In this document: in pieces, positions 42,488 through 51,524 of the stretch | How the letters are laid out: every line of letters begins with the position of its first letter | How positions within the stretch are numbered: position 1 is the first letter of the stretch | NCBI GenBank assembly: GCA_019695115.1 | Contig: JAIBAP010000009.1 | Coordinates: forward strand, 51,231 to 115,230 | Direction: 5' to 3' | DNA length: 64,000 bases | Source: Caldilineales bacterium | GTDB taxonomy: Bacteria; Chloroflexota; Anaerolineae; J102 | Notes under the pieces: model-generated | Seen by the model: only the letters and a program-made list of their open reading frames with translations | Databases searched by the model: none | What the model was told of the DNA's origin: nothing | Position numbers and translations under genes: made by a program

Positions 42488-43948
42488 TCAATCCGCCTGC
42501 GGCTGATCGGGCGGTTTTGCCTGGACGAGATCGGAGAGGATGAAGTTTTCGGTCAGGCGGTGGATGCTGTACAGCAGTTGGCCCCGCACCCAGCCGACGT
42601 TGAGGAGCGAGAAATCGACCAGCTCCTGGAGGGCCTGGCGGAATTGGCCATCGAGGGCGACGCCGCTGACGGCGGCCAGGTCCTCCCAACGGACGCCGCG
42701 GGCATCTAGCAGGGGCATGTGCAACAGCAGGTGCTGGGCAGGGGCGGAGAGGCGATCCCAGGAGTAATGGAAAAGGAAGCGGTAGAAGTCGTGGGCGGCG
42801 GGGCGGACGGCGGCGAGATCGTCCAGAATCCGGGCCAGGGGCAGGGCCTGGGCCTGACCGGCCACCAGTTTGATGGCCAGGGGGTTGCCATCTGTGACCT
42901 GCACGAGGCGGAGCAAGTCGGCTTCGGGGGCGGCGAGCAGGGCGGGGATGTTGCGCTCCTGGCTGTGGTAGCGCAGGAAGGCAAGGGCGGCGGCCGGCGG
43001 CAGCTCGCGCACGGTGAGCGAGGCCACGGGGTCGAAGGCGCTGAGGCGATGGCGGGTGGTGAGCAGGACTTTGCTGGGCCGCGCCAGCCGGTTCAGGCCC
43101 TCGGCCAGGGCGTGGAGGTCGGCGGCGGTCTCCAGGTTGTCCACCACCAGCAGGGTGGGGCAGGCGGCGAGGGCCTGGCGCAGGCGCTGCTCTTGGGCGT
43201 GTTCGTCCAGGTCAAAGCGGGCGTCCAGGCGCAGGGCCTGGGCGAGATGGTCGAGATAGGCGGTGTAGGTCAGGGCCGGGCGCTCGGGTTCTGCCAGGCG
43301 GCCCCAGTCGAAGGTGTGCTGTTGGGCGGTGATCCAGACAAGGCGCTGAAAACAGCCCTCGATCACGGTTCCTTCGGCGGCGGCGAGGGCGAGGGCCGTT
43401 TTGCCGATGCCGCCCATGCCATCGACGGCCACCAGCCACGGCCCCACCTCGGCGGCCAGAATAGCCATGAGTCGCGCCAGTTTTTCCTCCACCCCGAAGA
43501 GACGCGAGAAGGTGGGAGGCGGGAGAGCGTCGAGAGCCGCGCGCTGGGCTTCCCCAAGCGGTCCGTCCCGCCCGCCCTGTTCCTCGGCCTCGAGGATGAA
43601 CTGGGCCAGACGCGCTGCCGCCTCGCGCAGGTGTTGGTAGATGGAGCTTTCGGAATAGCCCAGGCTGAGGCTGAGTTGGGCGGACGGCTCATCGTGCAGG
43701 TAGTGGCGCCGCAGGAGGTCGGCAGCGCGGTGGTCGCTGGCGGCCAGGTGCTGGAGGGCGTCGTCGAGCACGGCCCGGATGGCGGCGGCCCATCCCCGCG
43801 CCGGTTGGCGGCGGTAGGCGGCCTGGACGAGGTGCAAGCGGCGCAGATCGTCCAGGGCGGCCAGGGCCTCGTCGCGGTGGTAGGCGCGCAAGGCGGTCTG
43901 GATGCGCTTGCTGAAGGCTTTGCCGGCGCCAATGTCGTCGCAGGCCAC
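42488..43948 (-). CDS. NB-ARC STAND ATPase with sigma-like N-terminal HTH
   Basis: 486 residues from a GTG at 43948. An N-terminal segment (LRRHYLHDEPSAQLSLSLG then YSESSIYQHLREAAARL, about residues 85-120) looks like a sigma region 4 or LuxR-like helix-turn-helix. The NB-ARC core follows: Walker A DGMGGIGKTALAL (about 178-186), Walker B TLLVVDNLE, sensor VLLTTRHR and GNPLAIKLVAG (GxP motif), then a winged helix. STAND ATPases are switch proteins in transcription, apoptosis or phage defence. No effector nuclease or protease is fused, so regulation of transcription through the HTH is the likelier reading. Confidence 0.88.
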   Translation of the reverse strand: MACDDIGAGKAFSKRIQTALRAYHRDEALAALDDLRRLHLVQAAYRRQPARGWAAAIRAVLDDALQHLAASDHRAADLLRRHYLHDEPSAQLSLSLGYSESSIYQHLREAAARLAQFILEAEEQGGRDGPLGEAQRAALDALPPPTFSRLFGVEEKLARLMAILAAEVGPWLVAVDGMGGIGKTALALAAAEGTVIEGCFQRLVWITAQQHTFDWGRLAEPERPALTYTAYLDHLAQALRLDARFDLDEHAQEQRLRQALAACPTLLVVDNLETAADLHALAEGLNRLARPSKVLLTTRHRLSAFDPVASLTVRELPPAAALAFLRYHSQERNIPALLAAPEADLLRLVQVTDGNPLAIKLVAGQAQALPLARILDDLAAVRPAAHDFYRFLFHYSWDRLSAPAQHLLLHMPLLDARGVRWEDLAAVSGVALDGQFRQALQELVDFSLLNVGWVRGQLLYSIHRLTENFILSDLVQAKPPDQPQAD

Positions 43949-43964
43949 TTTCTTTACTTCCTCG

Positions 43965-44064
43965 ACACAAAGTCACAAAGGGCACGAAGAAGACACGAAG
44001 TGGTTAAGTTTATCGTCCCTTGGTGTGACCCTCGTGCGCTTGGAGCCTTCGCGTTTCCTTCGCG
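43965..44064. repeat. Intergenic inverted repeat of CACAAAG/CACGAAG units
   Basis: The left half has ACACAAAGT, CACAAAGGG, CACGAAGAA and GACACGAAG at 9-base spacing. The right half (CCTTGGTGTG ... CCTCGTGCGCTTGGAGCCTTCGCG) is its loose inverted complement. It lies in the leader of the NB-ARC gene. The rest of the gene-free stretch to 44423 contains TTTCGTGTAG/TTTCGGTGTAG direct repeats at 44108-44135. Confidence 0.7.
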
Positions 44065-44423
44065 ATAGGTGGGGTTGTGGTAGCCAGAGTTTGTAGAGCG
44101 ACTTGCAGTTTTCGTGTAGTTTCGGTGTAGTTTTTGGTTGGGAAAGTCAGTTACACTAGGCGTTAGATTGTGAGACTGCTCACGGATAAATTATACGCTC
44201 AGGCCCCTGGAAGTCAAATGAGGCAGGACTTCGTACACCCCTTGCACAAGGCTGATGATGTGGTTGGCGCATTGGCAACGACGGCCATGGCGACCGGCCC
44301 GCTGGAGAAGGCTGGTCTTGATTTGCCGCAGGGCGCGGGCGCGGCGGCGGGCGCGGGCAAGGATCACCTCAATGAACTCCCACCGCCACCCTCCCTGCTG
44401 GCCTCACCAGTGATGATTACGAC

Positions 44424-44777
44424 GTGTACCGCCAGGCGCGCGACCAGGTGGTGGGCTTGGGCAGCCTGGCGGCGCTGCCGCTGGTCGAGCAAGCCCTGGC
44501 CCGGCTGGCCGGTCGCTCCAGCCTCTGTTTCCACCGACCTGGCGGCTACCTGGTGCGTTCAGCCGGCGCCAGTGAGCATGCCTATCAGGAGGTCATTCGG
44601 CTGGCGGATGCGGGGCAGTTGCTGGCCGACCCCGCGGCCACGCAGCGACTGATTGTCACCGTTGGGCAGCGGTTGAACGGCGAGTTGATGGAGGAACTGG
44701 GCCTTCGCGATGCCCGCGCCTTACAAATCTACCAACTGCTCGGCTTGCAGATGCAATTGGCCATCATGGCCGGGTAG
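44424..44777 (+). CDS. Hypothetical protein, possibly frameshifted
   Basis: At least 117 residues from a GTG; the frame is open back to 44376 without an ATG. The sequence (DQVVGLGSLAALPLVEQALARL, GQRLNGELMEELGLRDARAL) looks protein-like and helical, but I recognise no family. A different frame from 44170 reads MRQDFVHPLHKADDVVGAL up to about 44410, where this frame takes over with DDYDVYRQARDQ, so a single gene broken by a frameshift near 44405-44415 is possible. Confidence 0.45.
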   Translation: MYRQARDQVVGLGSLAALPLVEQALARLAGRSSLCFHRPGGYLVRSAGASEHAYQEVIRLADAGQLLADPAATQRLIVTVGQRLNGELMEELGLRDARALQIYQLLGLQMQLAIMAG

Positions 44778-44836
44778 GCAGGAAACACGCAACGGCAATA
44801 GCGACAGGCAAGCAGCTTTCTGCAACCGACAGACCA

Positions 44837-45124
44837 TCAAAGATCCCTGACCGCTTCCATAAAGGCATCCCCCGTCTCATAGATTTCCAGGCCATCGTCA
44901 GGGTGCAAGCGTTTGTATTCCTGGTTGGCCTCAACCGCCGCCCACAGCGCCGCATCTTCATCAACATCGAGGCCCACTGCATTGACCTTGTACTCCAGGA
45001 ATTCGATATAGCGCAACACCTCGGCCAGGTAGTTGTTTGGAAGCTTACGCAGGGCAGCAAGGACAGCGCCCTCGGTAGGAGCGGCGGTCTTGATTTCCTT
45101 GCTCATGCGGGCGCTGATGGTCAT
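44837..45124 (-). CDS. Small protein, DUF2281/antitoxin-like
   Basis: 95 residues from the ATG at 45124, chosen because GGAGAG lies 7 bases upstream (a longer reading to 45139 would use an ATG inside that site). The segment LRKLPNNYLAEVLRYIEFLE resembles the small antitoxin-like proteins of the DUF2281 type that precede PIN toxins. No toxin gene follows here, so it may be an orphan. A fragment of the same sequence recurs at 47280-47322. Confidence 0.7.
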   Translation of the reverse strand: MTISARMSKEIKTAAPTEGAVLAALRKLPNNYLAEVLRYIEFLEYKVNAVGLDVDEDAALWAAVEANQEYKRLHPDDGLEIYETGDAFMEAVRDL

Positions 45125-45257
45125 GGTTGTACTCTCCATCGATCATTTGCCAGAAGTCGGCGTCATCCCTGTCGCAACGGGCGACAAACACCTTTTCAGG
45201 GCGACCTCTTGGCAAGCATTCTAGCCATTCGCAAGTTACAAGTCAAGCAGAATTGGC

Positions 45258-45917
45258 ATGAGTTGGCTTTCTCGTTGGTTCGGAACCCGCAAAGCAAACG
45301 CCTCTCGCGCTCGTCTGGCTCGCGACAACGTCGGCATCCGCTATCGCGACGTCGAACACGCGCACGCCGCCTGGGCAGCTTCTCATCTGAACACCTACAC
45401 GCCAGTTGTCATCTACCGCTTCCCAACGCTCGATGCCGCCCAGCAGGCCATCCGTCAGCTTTCGTTCATCCACGAGGCCGCCGACACGGGCGAATTGATC
45501 AGCACGGAGGTGATCGAATTCGGCTGCTATCGCAACGAGGAGGCCCAGGGCGAGGTGATCGTCTGCGGCAAGGAGATGACGGCGGCGCTGTGGCGCGAGG
45601 CGATGGACAAATTGGCTGCGGCAGGCGGAACGCTCTTTCGCCAGCAGGAGCCGACGTCAGGAGATCAGAGGACGGAGATCGGAGGGCAGCGAGCGGCGGA
45701 CGGCGGGCAGAAGGCGGGCGCTGCTGCCGGCGCCGTCACATTCGTGAACGAATTTCAGAAGGGCATCAACACCTATCGCGTCCATCGTGGGCCGAGCAAG
45801 GCGGCGGCGATGGCCTTCTTGCAGGCCCACCCCGTGGATCGCAACTTTTTCTACCTCGTCGTCGAAACGCCGGAGGGGAACTTCGGGCGGGATGTCGACG
45901 GGATTTATGCAGAGTGA
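45258..45917 (+). CDS. Hypothetical protein with internal heptad insert
   Basis: 219 residues. Two related segments (HAAWAASHLNTYTPVVIYRF and INTYRVHRGPSKAAAMAFLQ) flank a low-complexity region (about residues 134-155, rich in Gly, Gln, Ala). DNA for that region (45660-45715) is eight consecutive 7-mers ending in C, such as GGAGATC and GGCGGGC. The insert therefore looks like a repeat array that landed in a coding sequence and stayed in frame. I recognise no family; there is no signal peptide. It is followed after 13 bases by the zinc-ribbon protein, with which it forms an operon. Confidence 0.72.
   Translation: MSWLSRWFGTRKANASRARLARDNVGIRYRDVEHAHAAWAASHLNTYTPVVIYRFPTLDAAQQAIRQLSFIHEAADTGELISTEVIEFGCYRNEEAQGEVIVCGKEMTAALWREAMDKLAAAGGTLFRQQEPTSGDQRTEIGGQRAADGGQKAGAAAGAVTFVNEFQKGINTYRVHRGPSKAAAMAFLQAHPVDRNFFYLVVETPEGNFGRDVDGIYAE
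45660..45715. repeat. Heptad array inside a coding sequence
   Basis: 7-mers GGAGATC, AGAGGAC, GGAGATC, GGAGGGC, AGCGAGC, GGCGGAC, GGCGGGC, AGAAGGC in uninterrupted register. The frame is kept across the array and encodes a Gly/Gln/Ala-rich linker. Confidence 0.85.
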
Positions 45918-45930
45918 AGGAGGTTCTCAA

Positions 45931-46866
45931 ATGGCATCTCCCTATTATCGCTGCCCCAACTGTCACAACGTCTCGCGCAAGAATGACAACACGTTCGAGA
46001 TGGTGGAAGCAAGCGGGTCGGGCACGCTCTTTGTAGCTCCTGGCGGTGTTCCCTGTCCTGACTGCGGCGCCAACCACAGCTTCGATGACATCTATCTGCA
46101 CCCCAAATACGACGTTCCCATCGAAGATGTCTACGGCGGGAAGGCCGGCGTCGATCTGCAGCTTATCCGTCGCGCACATGCGGCGGGGAGGATCAGGTTA
46201 TCGGAGCAGGAATTGGCCCTGCTCAAGGCCAACCTGCCCGCCGCCGCAGCGGCTTCGCCGAGCAAAGCGAATGCAAGCTCCACAGCATCGGTGCAAAGGT
46301 TGTCAGAGCAGGAAAAAGTACGTTTGCAGCCGACGCTTCGTTCCTCATCCGCAAAATCTACATCGAGTAGCACCCAGAAAAAGGAGATTGGATGTGGACC
46401 AGGATCCATCGGCATCTTGTTTCTGATTGCAGCTGCCGTATCTGTGTACTTGGAACAACAAGGAGCAGGCTGTGGGTATGGAACCGCAGCAGCATTAGCA
46501 GGACTTGGCCTGATAGGACTGATTGCATCTGCACAATCGTTGGTTGGTGGATCCGGCATCACACGCAGCGCCGTGCAAACGCCATCGACAATCAAACCGA
46601 CTCACGATGGCAAACCGGTAGACACGCGTGCGAACATAGCGCAAGACATGCGACAACTGGCAGAAAAACATGAGGGTGATGCGCCACTCATCAGGATTCT
46701 TGCCGACAGCCTGATAACTGGCAGAACGCAGGGCGGGGAACACGTCAACCCTGGTGAAATACCACAACTTCTGAACCAGTTGGCCGCGATGCAACGCGAC
46801 CATGGGCAAAATCAACTAGCCAGCGATATGGAATCGCTGGCGCAGCGCATCAAGCGCATCGAATAG
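45931..46866 (+). CDS. Zinc-ribbon membrane protein of unknown function
   Basis: 311 residues from the ATG at 45931, preceded by GAAGGAGG. The N-terminus has two CxxC pairs (YRCPNCHN and VPCPDCGAN), consistent with a zinc ribbon. Low-complexity Ala/Ser regions follow, then two hydrophobic helices (SIGILFLIAAAVSVYL and TAAALAGLGLIGLIA) and a helical C-terminal domain (ANIAQDMRQLAEKHEGD ... QLLNQLAAMQRDHG). I recognise no family. The base composition is less GC-rich in the middle than in neighbours, a hint of transfer. Confidence 0.8.
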   Translation: MASPYYRCPNCHNVSRKNDNTFEMVEASGSGTLFVAPGGVPCPDCGANHSFDDIYLHPKYDVPIEDVYGGKAGVDLQLIRRAHAAGRIRLSEQELALLKANLPAAAAASPSKANASSTASVQRLSEQEKVRLQPTLRSSSAKSTSSSTQKKEIGCGPGSIGILFLIAAAVSVYLEQQGAGCGYGTAAALAGLGLIGLIASAQSLVGGSGITRSAVQTPSTIKPTHDGKPVDTRANIAQDMRQLAEKHEGDAPLIRILADSLITGRTQGGEHVNPGEIPQLLNQLAAMQRDHGQNQLASDMESLAQRIKRIE

Positions 46867-47016
46867 CAGATAGGCAGATAGTTATCCTCGGAGTCATGAC
46901 TGATCGATTAGGCGCTCTCACATCAATCGTAATATTCAACAACCAAACAAGATATCAGAACAACCCAACATAACTATTGAACACAGACTCTGACTCATCT
47001 CATTGGAGGTTCTCAA

Positions 47017-47235
47017 ATGACCCACGGCGACTACTATCTGCTGACCAATGGCGGCTACTTTGGACCAGGCGAAGAGCCACCTGGCCTTTCCGAGGAGCCA
47101 GTCCCTGATTCAACCGCGTCGCCCGAACCTAGCCCGGCCCGTACGCCACCACACTCAGTCCAAGTGCAACGAGACCCTGATGTGTTGCCGGACCTACAGA
47201 ATCAGTCGCTACATGGATGGCAACTAGCAGCCTGA
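47017..47235 (+). CDS. Small Pro/Ser-rich protein, uncertain
   Basis: 72 residues with a strong GGAGG seven bases before the ATG. The sequence GGAGGTTCTCAAATG is identical to that before the zinc-ribbon gene at 45931, so the upstream part is a duplicate. The protein (DYYLLTNGGYFGPGEEPPGL, then Pro-rich) resembles no family I know. It may be a real small gene or a duplicated ribosome binding site in front of a chance frame. Confidence 0.4.
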   Translation: MTHGDYYLLTNGGYFGPGEEPPGLSEEPVPDSTASPEPSPARTPPHSVQVQRDPDVLPDLQNQSLHGWQLAA

Positions 47236-47279
47236 CGACAAGTTGCTCGAACACAGATTTGCTTTCTACGACTGGTTGA

Positions 47280-47322
47280 TCTCAACCGCCGCCCACAACG
47301 CCGCATCTTCATCAACATCGAC
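47280..47322 (-). pseudogene. Fragment of the DUF2281-like gene
   Basis: A stretch of about 40 bases (CAACCGCCGCCCACAACGCC and onward) repeats 44934-44972 with one substitution. It corresponds to the codons around DEDAALWAAVE of the small gene at 44837. The rest of the gene is absent here, so this is a remnant of a duplication or a deleted second copy. Confidence 0.6.
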
Positions 47323-47369
47323 GCATGACCCGATGAGCTTATGATCATTGGCAACTGTGTCTCATTTGT

Positions 47370-47828
47370 TCACGACCCAATTCCCAGGCTCATCGCAAAC
47401 TGCGCCAGAGAGATGATCTGCGTGCCATGATAGTACTTAAGGCGTCGCAGATGTCCGTCTTGGGTCACCAAATAATCCGCCCCAGCTTCAAGAACCGCGG
47501 CCAGAAAAATGTTGTCAGAAGGATCGGCCCTGATAGCCGTGACGCCTTCATAGAGGCCGGCTAACAAGCGAGCATGACTCTGCAACGTCGCCGTGACCTT
47601 TTGGATATCAGCATCAGTCAAGCCGAAGTTCTCCTGCACCTTGGCATAAGTCAACACACGTTCAACCTCGGCCAATGTCTGTGGCGTGATACAAACCTCG
47701 AAACGACGACTTTGCCACAGTTCACGCAGTCTTCGAGCGCGAAATGTGGCGCCAACGAGCAAGGGCAACACCGCGTTGGTGTCGAAAACGACGATCAAAC
47801 TTTCCTGCACTTCAAACTGGCCCTTCAT
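47370..47828 (-). CDS. PIN-domain toxin
   Basis: 152 residues. The PIN catalytic acids are in VVFDTNAVLP (Asp about 16), in AEVERVLTY (Glu), and in ADPSDNIFLAAVLEAGADYLV (Asp pair), with VTQDGHLRRL following. PIN proteins are Mg-dependent RNases that act as type II toxins (VapC and related). It overlaps the stop of the antitoxin gene by four bases (ATGA), so the pair is translationally coupled. This is the second-type PIN family that lacks a long N-terminal helix. Confidence 0.9.
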   Translation of the reverse strand: MKGQFEVQESLIVVFDTNAVLPLLVGATFRARRLRELWQSRRFEVCITPQTLAEVERVLTYAKVQENFGLTDADIQKVTATLQSHARLLAGLYEGVTAIRADPSDNIFLAAVLEAGADYLVTQDGHLRRLKYYHGTQIISLAQFAMSLGIGS

Positions 47829-48214
47829 ACCTCTGTCGCGCGCAGCGTGCTCACAGCCTCGCCAAACAGGCTATCGAGATCATCATCCGAAAGACCGGCA
47901 AACTTCTCACTGACCCGTTCGAGAATGACAAAGCCTTCATCCCACCCGGTCTCGGATGCTGCTCCTGCCAGTGGCAAACTCAGAACCCGTCGGCGACGTT
48001 CCTCGCGCTTGGCCAGTTCTATCAAACGCTGGTAACGCTCGGCGTCCACGATCAAAGCCGTGGTTTGTCCATCGATCACCATGAATTCTCGTTGTCCTGA
48101 GCGCAGAGCCATAGCAATCTCCGGCCAACGGTCAGCTAGATCAGCAATACGGATAGTTTCGGCCATGCTCAGATGACTCCTATCTGAAGATAGTTCAACG
48201 GGAATCGTAATCAT
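47825..48214 (-). CDS. Antitoxin of the PIN toxin, Phd/YefM-like
   Basis: 129 residues from the ATG at 48214, which has GAGGTG upstream; a second ATG at 48166 with AGGAG is also possible. The N-terminal part (TIRIADLADRWPEIAMALR) and GQREFMVIDGQTTALIVDAERYQRLIEL follow the Phd/YefM pattern of an antitoxin that binds DNA through its N-terminus. The acidic C-terminus (LSDDDLDSLFGEAV) would wrap the toxin. It is probably autoregulated, but no clear palindrome was seen upstream. Confidence 0.8.
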   Translation of the reverse strand: MITIPVELSSDRSHLSMAETIRIADLADRWPEIAMALRSGQREFMVIDGQTTALIVDAERYQRLIELAKREERRRRVLSLPLAGAASETGWDEGFVILERVSEKFAGLSDDDLDSLFGEAVSTLRATEV

Positions 48215-48402
48215 GTCACACCTCGATCCTGAGTATAGCCGTGGGCGGCTCGGCAGTCAAGGCACATACCCGCAAGCCAGCGCCGCCCGTTGCCCGGTTT
48301 TCGTGCAAGCGGCTGCGCCCCCATGCCCTTCACTTTTGTAGGCATCCCTCATGCTTCCTTTGCTTCCCAACCGCGTGCGTATGCCCGAAAGGAGTCCCCG
48401 CC

Positions 48403-49215
48403 ATGAATCGCCTTGCCATCCTGCTCGCCTGCTTGCTGCTGATCCTGTTGGCGGCTGCCTGCGGCGGCAATCCGGAGCCTACGCCCATCCCCGTGGCTGC
48501 CGCCCCCACCGAAACGCCCGCGTCCACCGCCACTACCGCGCCCACGAACACACCGGAGCCGGAGCCGACAGCCACACCCACGGCTATCTCCACCGACACG
48601 CCACAACCGACCGCTACGCCCACCTCCACGCCCCTCCCCCAGGCCGAAGTGATCGTCGAGACCCTCAACCTGCGCGGCGGGCCAGACACTACCTATCCGG
48701 TGATGGGCAAAGCAGCCAGAGGCGAGACGCTGACTGTGCTCGCCCGCAGCCAGGACGGTTCCTGGTTGGAGGTGCAAAAAGCCGACGGCAAAACGGTTTG
48801 GGTGGCGGCCAGGCTGGTGCAGCTTTCGGCGCCGGTCGAGACGCTCGCTGTGTCCGTCCACACCCCGCCCACGGCCACGCCTGTTCCATCGACCGTGCGC
48901 CTGCTTTTTGCCTACTCGCCCGGCTGTCCACACTGCTCCTATCAGCGCCCGATCATCGCCGACTTCCAGGCTGCGCATCCTGAAGTCAAAGTGACGCGGG
49001 TGGAATACTCGGCGCTGAGCGCCACCCAACGCAGGTTGATCGCAGGCACATCGGGGCATCCGGTCATGGTGTTCTACAGCGACAGCGGCGATGACATCCG
49101 GCAGATCGTGAGTGAGACGCCATTAGGCCAGATGGACACCGAGTATCGGCGTTTCCTGACCGAGGTGGCCAGGCCCAGCAGTTCGAAGACCACGACCGGC
49201 AGCTATGTAACCTGA
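48403..49215 (+). CDS. Lipoprotein with SH3b and thioredoxin-like domains
   Basis: 270 residues from the ATG at 48403 with GAAAGGAG upstream. The lipobox is LLAAACGG. A Pro/Thr-rich linker (about residues 25-85) precedes a bacterial SH3 domain (ETLNLRGGPDTTYPVMGKAA ... WLEVQ) and a thioredoxin-like domain with CPHC (AYSPGCPHCSYQ, about residue 178). Cell-surface SH3b domains bind peptidoglycan or other polymers; the CxxC suggests disulfide or redox activity outside the membrane. The combination is uncommon. It lies ahead of the GH16 gene, 76 bases apart. Confidence 0.85.
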   Translation: MNRLAILLACLLLILLAAACGGNPEPTPIPVAAAPTETPASTATTAPTNTPEPEPTATPTAISTDTPQPTATPTSTPLPQAEVIVETLNLRGGPDTTYPVMGKAARGETLTVLARSQDGSWLEVQKADGKTVWVAARLVQLSAPVETLAVSVHTPPTATPVPSTVRLLFAYSPGCPHCSYQRPIIADFQAAHPEVKVTRVEYSALSATQRRLIAGTSGHPVMVFYSDSGDDIRQIVSETPLGQMDTEYRRFLTEVARPSSSKTTTGSYVT

Positions 49216-49291
49216 GGCTGAGCTTTTCTGACCGGTCCGGTCAGTCCCCCACCGCCCCAGCCTGGATCACCGCCTCCGAAGGAGTTCGAAC

Positions 49292-51514
49292 ATGTCCCCC
49301 ACGCGCTCTTTCTCCCTCTGGCTGTCAGTAATCGTCGTCTTGCTGCTTGTATCGACCATCGTCGCCAGCTTTGCATGGTCAGGTCAGACTTCAGCCGCTG
49401 CGCTGTCAGTTACATCGACTCCGGCCGGCGCCTTCCTCGATCCCTTCGACGATTTCGATCCCACGCGCTGGCGCAAGTCCGATTGGACCAACCCCCTGCC
49501 GCCGTTCTGGAATCGCTGGCGCCCCGACCACATCAGCTTCCAAGATGGCAACATGCGCATCCGGCTGGACGACACCCCCTGTCCCAGTGGCTGCGATGGC
49601 CGCCCCTATGCTTCCGGCGAATACCGCAGCAATGACTTCTTTGGCTACGGCCGTTTCGAGGCGCGCCTGAAAGCAGCCAACGTCCCCGGCACCGTGACCG
49701 CCTTGTTCGTCTACACCGGCCCCTATGACGGCAACCCCAACGACGAATTCGACATCGAAATCCTGGGCAAAAACCCGACCCGGTTGCAGACGAACTACTT
49801 CAGCAACGGCGTCGGCGGCCACGAAGCCTGGATCGACCTCGGCTTCGACGCTTCGCAAGATTTCCACACCTACGCCATCGAATGGACGCCTACAGCCCTG
49901 CGCTGGTACGTCGATGGCGTCCTCAAGCGCAGCGAAGATGGCAGCAACGACCCCTTGCCCATCACGCCGGGGCGGATCATGATGAGCTTCTGGGCCTGCA
50001 CAGGCGTATCGGGTTGGTGCGGTGACTTCGCTTACGGCGGCGCGCCCATCGATGTCCATTACGATTGGGTGGCCTACACGCCCATGCCACGGCCGCTCTA
50101 TCTACCGTTGGTCTGGCACGCCTCGCCGCCGCCCCCCGCCTGCTCCCTGATCGAGGATTTCGAGGACACGGCCGACGAATGGCACGCCGAGACGGGCAAT
50201 GGCGGCGTCTGCGCCTTTGGGCCGGGCCAGGGCCACCAGGGGCAGGGGATGAACATCGCCTGCGCCAGTCATGATGTCAACGACTGGTGGTTCGTCGCCA
50301 CGGATATCAATGCAGACTGGCGCACGGCGACCGGCTTCGATTTCATGCTCGCAAAGCACCCTGCCAGCAGCGACTTCTGTGTCGCCCTCCAGGATGCCGA
50401 CGACGAGGTTTGGTACAAATGCCTTGAACGCGACCACACAGCCTGGGATAAAGTAACCGTTTCGCTGTCCGAACTCACCCTCGATCCCTACGACCACCGG
50501 GGCAATGGCGTCCTCGACCTCAACAACATCCAGCAATTCCGCTTCCGCCATTGGCCGTTGCGCGCTGCCGCCGTCGATGTCAGCGTGGACGAACTCCGTC
50601 TCTGCTTGGGGATAACGCCAACCCCAACCCCGACGCCCAGTCCGACCGCAACTTTCACAGCCACTCCAACCACTACGGCCACGCCAACAGCCACACCCTC
50701 ACCCAGCCCCAGCGCGACTCCGACGCCCAGCCCAACCACTACCCCCGTCATCTCTCCCACCGCCACACCCACTCCTAGCCTTACCCCCACGTGGACACCC
50801 TCGGCTACACCGTCCGCCAGCCCAACCTTCACGCCCTCGGCCACGCCAACTGCCACCTGGACGCCGAGCGCCACCCCCACCTTCACGCCCTCGGCAACTC
50901 CAAGCGCCACGCGGACGCCCACCCGAACGCCGACGATGACTGACACGCCCACCCCCACTCCTACCCACACCCCACCGGCGCCGCCGAATGGCAGCCTCGA
51001 AGACTTCGAACGCGGCCTCCAAGACTGGTACAGCCCCAACGGCGATCTCGATCATTTTGGCTTGACGAACGATGCCTGCCAGGGAACATCGGCCTTGAGA
51101 ATGGGCGGCACAGAAGAAAGCGAATCCTGGACAGGCGAGGCAGTCCTGTACAACTGGGCTGGGCGGCCCTCCGATTGGCGAAACAAGCCGTCCGTTTCGC
51201 TCTGTCTCAAGCGAGGCGAAACGCGGCGCGGTGGGCGCCCTTCGCTGACTGTGGTCATCGAGGATGGCCAGGGTCATCGCCTGCAACTACATCGGGACAA
51301 CGATCAGAATCTTCCCTGGGCTGGAGGCGGCTGGCGCACCATCATCGAAAACGACCCGTGGCAGCAATACATTCTGCCTTTGCGCCATGAAGCCAATTTC
51401 GATTGGTCGAATGTTGTCCGCTTGCGCCTGGAACTACGCCTGACCTACCGCGGCAACAACCAATGGGACCCCAACCCCGATGATCTCTACGTAGACGACA
51501 TTCGCTTGCCATGA
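49292..51514 (+). CDS. Secreted GH16 glucanase-like multidomain protein
   Basis: 740 residues. A signal peptide or anchor ([17 protein letters not shown]) precedes a GH16 beta-jelly roll with the catalytic signature DEFDIEIL (Glu about 152 nucleophile, Glu about 156 acid/base). The GH16 part ends at [11 protein letters not shown], an internal YLPL motif. A second domain ([18 protein letters not shown] ... VDELRLCLG) is a carbohydrate-binding-like sandwich, then a Thr/Pro-rich linker of about 120 residues, and a third similar sandwich domain to the end. GH16 enzymes cleave beta-1,3/1,4-glucans or galactans; the target is not known. AAGGAG precedes the ATG. Confidence 0.88.
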   Translation: MSPTRSFSLWLSVIVVLLLVSTIVASFAWSGQTSAAALSVTSTPAGAFLDPFDDFDPTRWRKSDWTNPLPPFWNRWRPDHISFQDGNMRIRLDDTPCPSGCDGRPYASGEYRSNDFFGYGRFEARLKAANVPGTVTALFVYTGPYDGNPNDEFDIEILGKNPTRLQTNYFSNGVGGHEAWIDLGFDASQDFHTYAIEWTPTALRWYVDGVLKRSEDGSNDPLPITPGRIMMSFWACTGVSGWCGDFAYGGAPIDVHYDWVAYTPMPRPLYLPLVWHASPPPPACSLIEDFEDTADEWHAETGNGGVCAFGPGQGHQGQGMNIACASHDVNDWWFVATDINADWRTATGFDFMLAKHPASSDFCVALQDADDEVWYKCLERDHTAWDKVTVSLSELTLDPYDHRGNGVLDLNNIQQFRFRHWPLRAAAVDVSVDELRLCLGITPTPTPTPSPTATFTATPTTTATPTATPSPSPSATPTPSPTTTPVISPTATPTPSLTPTWTPSATPSASPTFTPSATPTATWTPSATPTFTPSATPSATRTPTRTPTMTDTPTPTPTHTPPAPPNGSLEDFERGLQDWYSPNGDLDHFGLTNDACQGTSALRMGGTEESESWTGEAVLYNWAGRPSDWRNKPSVSLCLKRGETRRGGRPSLTVVIEDGQGHRLQLHRDNDQNLPWAGGGWRTIIENDPWQQYILPLRHEANFDWSNVVRLRLELRLTYRGNNQWDPNPDDLYVDDIRLP

Positions 51515-51524
51515 GGATCGCCCC

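Noticed and set aside
42719..44068. 449-residue Gly/Gln-rich plus-strand frame
   Set aside because: Antisense to the NB-ARC ATPase with clear Walker motifs.
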